Source: JASEGV01 sp947085405 (lineage in GTDB: Bacteria > Bacteroidota > Ignavibacteria > UBA10030 > BY39). Taken from it: a stretch of 64,000 nucleotides of DNA. The stretch lies in contig CAMTWO010000033.1 in assembly GCA_947085405.1 (NCBI GenBank), forward strand, positions 1-64,000, read 5' to 3'. Positions 62,576 to 64,000 of the stretch are shown here, piece after piece. The notes beneath the pieces were generated by a model, which saw only the letters and a list, made by a program, of their open reading frames with translations, was not told where the DNA came from and made no database searches. The stretch's first letter is position 1. Each line of letters begins with the position of its first letter. Position numbers and translations under genes: made by a program.

Positions 62576-63712
62576 ATGGCTGGCATTTATTTACATATTC
62601 CATTCTGTGAACGCAAGTGCATCTATTGCGACTTTTATTCTGAAACAAATCACAAAGACCATAGCGTATTCGTCAAGTTCTTGTTAAAAGAAATTGAACT
62701 TTATAGCGATTATCATAATCTTGAAGAAATACAAACTATTTATTTCGGTGGCGGAACGCCGAGTTTGCTTCATCCATCGCAAATATCCGAAATTATAAAT
62801 GCTATACAAAAATTATTTAAGGTAAATCAACTCGCCGAAATCACACTGGAAGTCAATCCCGGAACAGTCGATTTGGAAAAGCTTAAAGGTATCAAAGCCG
62901 CAGGAGTTAACCGCCTTAGCATCGGTGTGCAATCGTTTAATGAAGATGACTTGAAATTTCTTTCGCGAATTCATTCTGTTGCTGATGGAATGCGGTGCAT
63001 ATCCGACGCGAAACAGGCGGGCTTCGATAACATCGGTATCGATTTAATTTATGCTCTGCCAACACAAACTATCGAAAGTTTACTTTATAATCTACAAATA
63101 GCGATTGATGCTAAAGTCAATCATATATCGGCTTATAGTTTGATTGTTGAGGAAGGAACGCCGTTGCATCAACTCGTAAAAAATAAAAAAATTCAAACCG
63201 TTGATGAAGCAGTCGAAACGCAGATGATGGATCTGACAATTGATGAATTGAAATCGGCTGGTTTTGAACACTACGAAATATCGAATTTTGCGAAACCGGG
63301 ATACTTTTCGAAACATAACACTAATTACTGGAATCATTCTAATTACTTGGGCTTCGGGCCCGCTGCTCATTCATTCTGGAAAAACAAACGCTGGTGGAAT
63401 ATTGATACGATATTCAGTTATTATAGCCGGCTTGAAAATAATATGCTGCCGATTTCTGAAACTGAAAATTTAAACACCGAGCAATTAATTAACGAAAAAT
63501 TTATGTTGGGTTTACGCAGTAAAGGTGTAGATTTTAGGATGCTGAATAAAGAATTCAATTATGACTATAAGTTACAATTTGAAAATCTAATACATAAACT
63601 TACATCGAATCAATTAGCTTCGTTCGAAAATGATCATCTCCAACTAACTAAAAGTGGGATTATGATTGCTGATGAAATAAGCAGGATGTTCATCTTGCGA
63701 AATTCTATTTAA
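62576..63712 (+). CDS. hemW: Radical SAM heme chaperone HemW
   Basis: 378 residues. The radical SAM cysteines are C11, C15 and C18 in HIPFCERKCIYCDFYS, and FGGGTPSLL and SIGVQSFNEDDLKFL follow. The C-terminal HemN_C domain holds YWNHSNYLGFGPAAHSF. Proteins of this branch are often annotated as oxygen-independent coproporphyrinogen oxidase, but this CxxxCxxC and length match HemW, which inserts heme. It begins 8 bases after lepB copy 2. Confidence 0.9.
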   Translation: MAGIYLHIPFCERKCIYCDFYSETNHKDHSVFVKFLLKEIELYSDYHNLEEIQTIYFGGGTPSLLHPSQISEIINAIQKLFKVNQLAEITLEVNPGTVDLEKLKGIKAAGVNRLSIGVQSFNEDDLKFLSRIHSVADGMRCISDAKQAGFDNIGIDLIYALPTQTIESLLYNLQIAIDAKVNHISAYSLIVEEGTPLHQLVKNKKIQTVDEAVETQMMDLTIDELKSAGFEHYEISNFAKPGYFSKHNTNYWNHSNYLGFGPAAHSFWKNKRWWNIDTIFSYYSRLENNMLPISETENLNTEQLINEKFMLGLRSKGVDFRMLNKEFNYDYKLQFENLIHKLTSNQLASFENDHLQLTKSGIMIADEISRMFILRNSI

Positions 63713-63751
63713 TAATCTATATTTAAGCAAATTTAATCAAATGAGGAAGTA

Positions 63752-64000
63752 ATGCAACAAAAGAACTGGTATCATAGAATTTCTGCACTCGGAGTTTTAT
63801 TAACTTCGTTTATTGTTTATTATATAACAACACCTCCGACTTTAACATTTTGGGATGTTGGCGAATTCATTGCCGCAGCATTTTTATTGCAAGTGCCACA
63901 TCCACCGGGTTCTCCGTTTTTCTTGCTATTGGGTCGGATTGCAAGTATGCTTCCTCTTTCAGGCGATATCGCTGTACGGGTTCACTTGATATCGGGTCTT
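63752..64000 (+). CDS. DUF2723 membrane protein, cut by the window end
   Basis: The first 83 codons of a longer gene, read by eye. GAGGAAG lies just before the ATG at 63752. The start has a hydrophobic segment (about 9-27), then TFWDVGEFIAAAFLLQ and VPHPPGSPFFLLLGRI, the hallmark of DUF2723, a family of large membrane proteins with a glycosyltransferase-like (GT-C) layout. The rest lies outside the window. Confidence 0.85.
   Translation, partial: MQQKNWYHRISALGVLLTSFIVYYITTPPTLTFWDVGEFIAAAFLLQVPHPPGSPFFLLLGRIASMLPLSGDIAVRVHLISGL

Overview
The window looks like a chromosome segment from an AT-rich, didermic, non-sporulating bacterium of the Bacteroidota/Chlorobi side, most likely Ignavibacteriota or a close relative. 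Three secreted proteins end in the type IX sorting domain form typical of that group (core NYPNPFNPTTK, ending in GVYF..). Other pointers are a DUF5683 protein, a DUF5916 protein, SpmA/SpmB without sporulation genes, a Bat (aerotolerance) operon, and an OPT transporter next to a PqqD-like protein. Unlike classical Bacteroidetes, several genes have good Shine-Dalgarno sequences and sigma-70-like promoters (TTGCAA-N17-TATATT or close). The phylum call is inference from gene content; no rRNA is present.

Layout. 1-957 is a gene-free mosaic of repeats and hairpins. 958-6644 (+) holds two large secreted proteins with type IX sorting domains. 6778-16621 (-) is a compact run: aminotransferase, polyprenol-phosphate sugar synthase, a fused glycosyltransferase/sugar-transferase protein, accA, a YbgC-like thioesterase, a small Trm112-like zinc protein (11241-11417), nadC, a flippase, a DUF1385 protein and prfA. 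16687-28503 (-) is an exopolysaccharide/O-antigen locus: initiating phosphoglycosyltransferase, GT9, GT4, Wzx-like flippase, Wzy/ligase-like protein, Wzz-like and Wza-like proteins, dTDP-glucose 4,6-dehydratase and an RmlC-like epimerase. 28707-33498 (-) is a signalling module: cache-domain histidine kinase, NtrC-type sigma-54 activator and an unusual double-receiver protein behind a convincing sigma-54 promoter. 33663-42237 (-) is a moxR-DUF58-Bat operon with an extra BatD-like subunit.

The plus-strand half starts at 42531. It carries a UPF0173 hydrolase-parA-parB-rid-DUF5683 operon, a third secreted type IX substrate, spmA-spmB, proline dehydrogenase, an OPT transporter with a PqqD-like protein, a nucleotidyltransferase followed by a stump of its HEPN partner, pepD, rlmD, a DUF5916 outer-membrane protein, marR, lepA, two tandem lepB genes, hemW and the start of a DUF2723 membrane protein cut by the window end.

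The most distinctive features are (1) the two-component/sigma-54 module with a REC-box-Cys4-box-REC protein; (2) several families of short palindromic or tandem repeats that have entered coding sequence, including one that builds the signal peptide of a Bat protein and another encoding QSASGGQQ repeats in BatC; (3) a sugar-transferase domain that has lost its catalytic core but stays fused to a glycosyltransferase; and (4) a MNT-HEPN pair whose HEPN half is reduced to 14 codons. No CRISPR array, rRNA, tRNA or intact insertion sequence was recognised.
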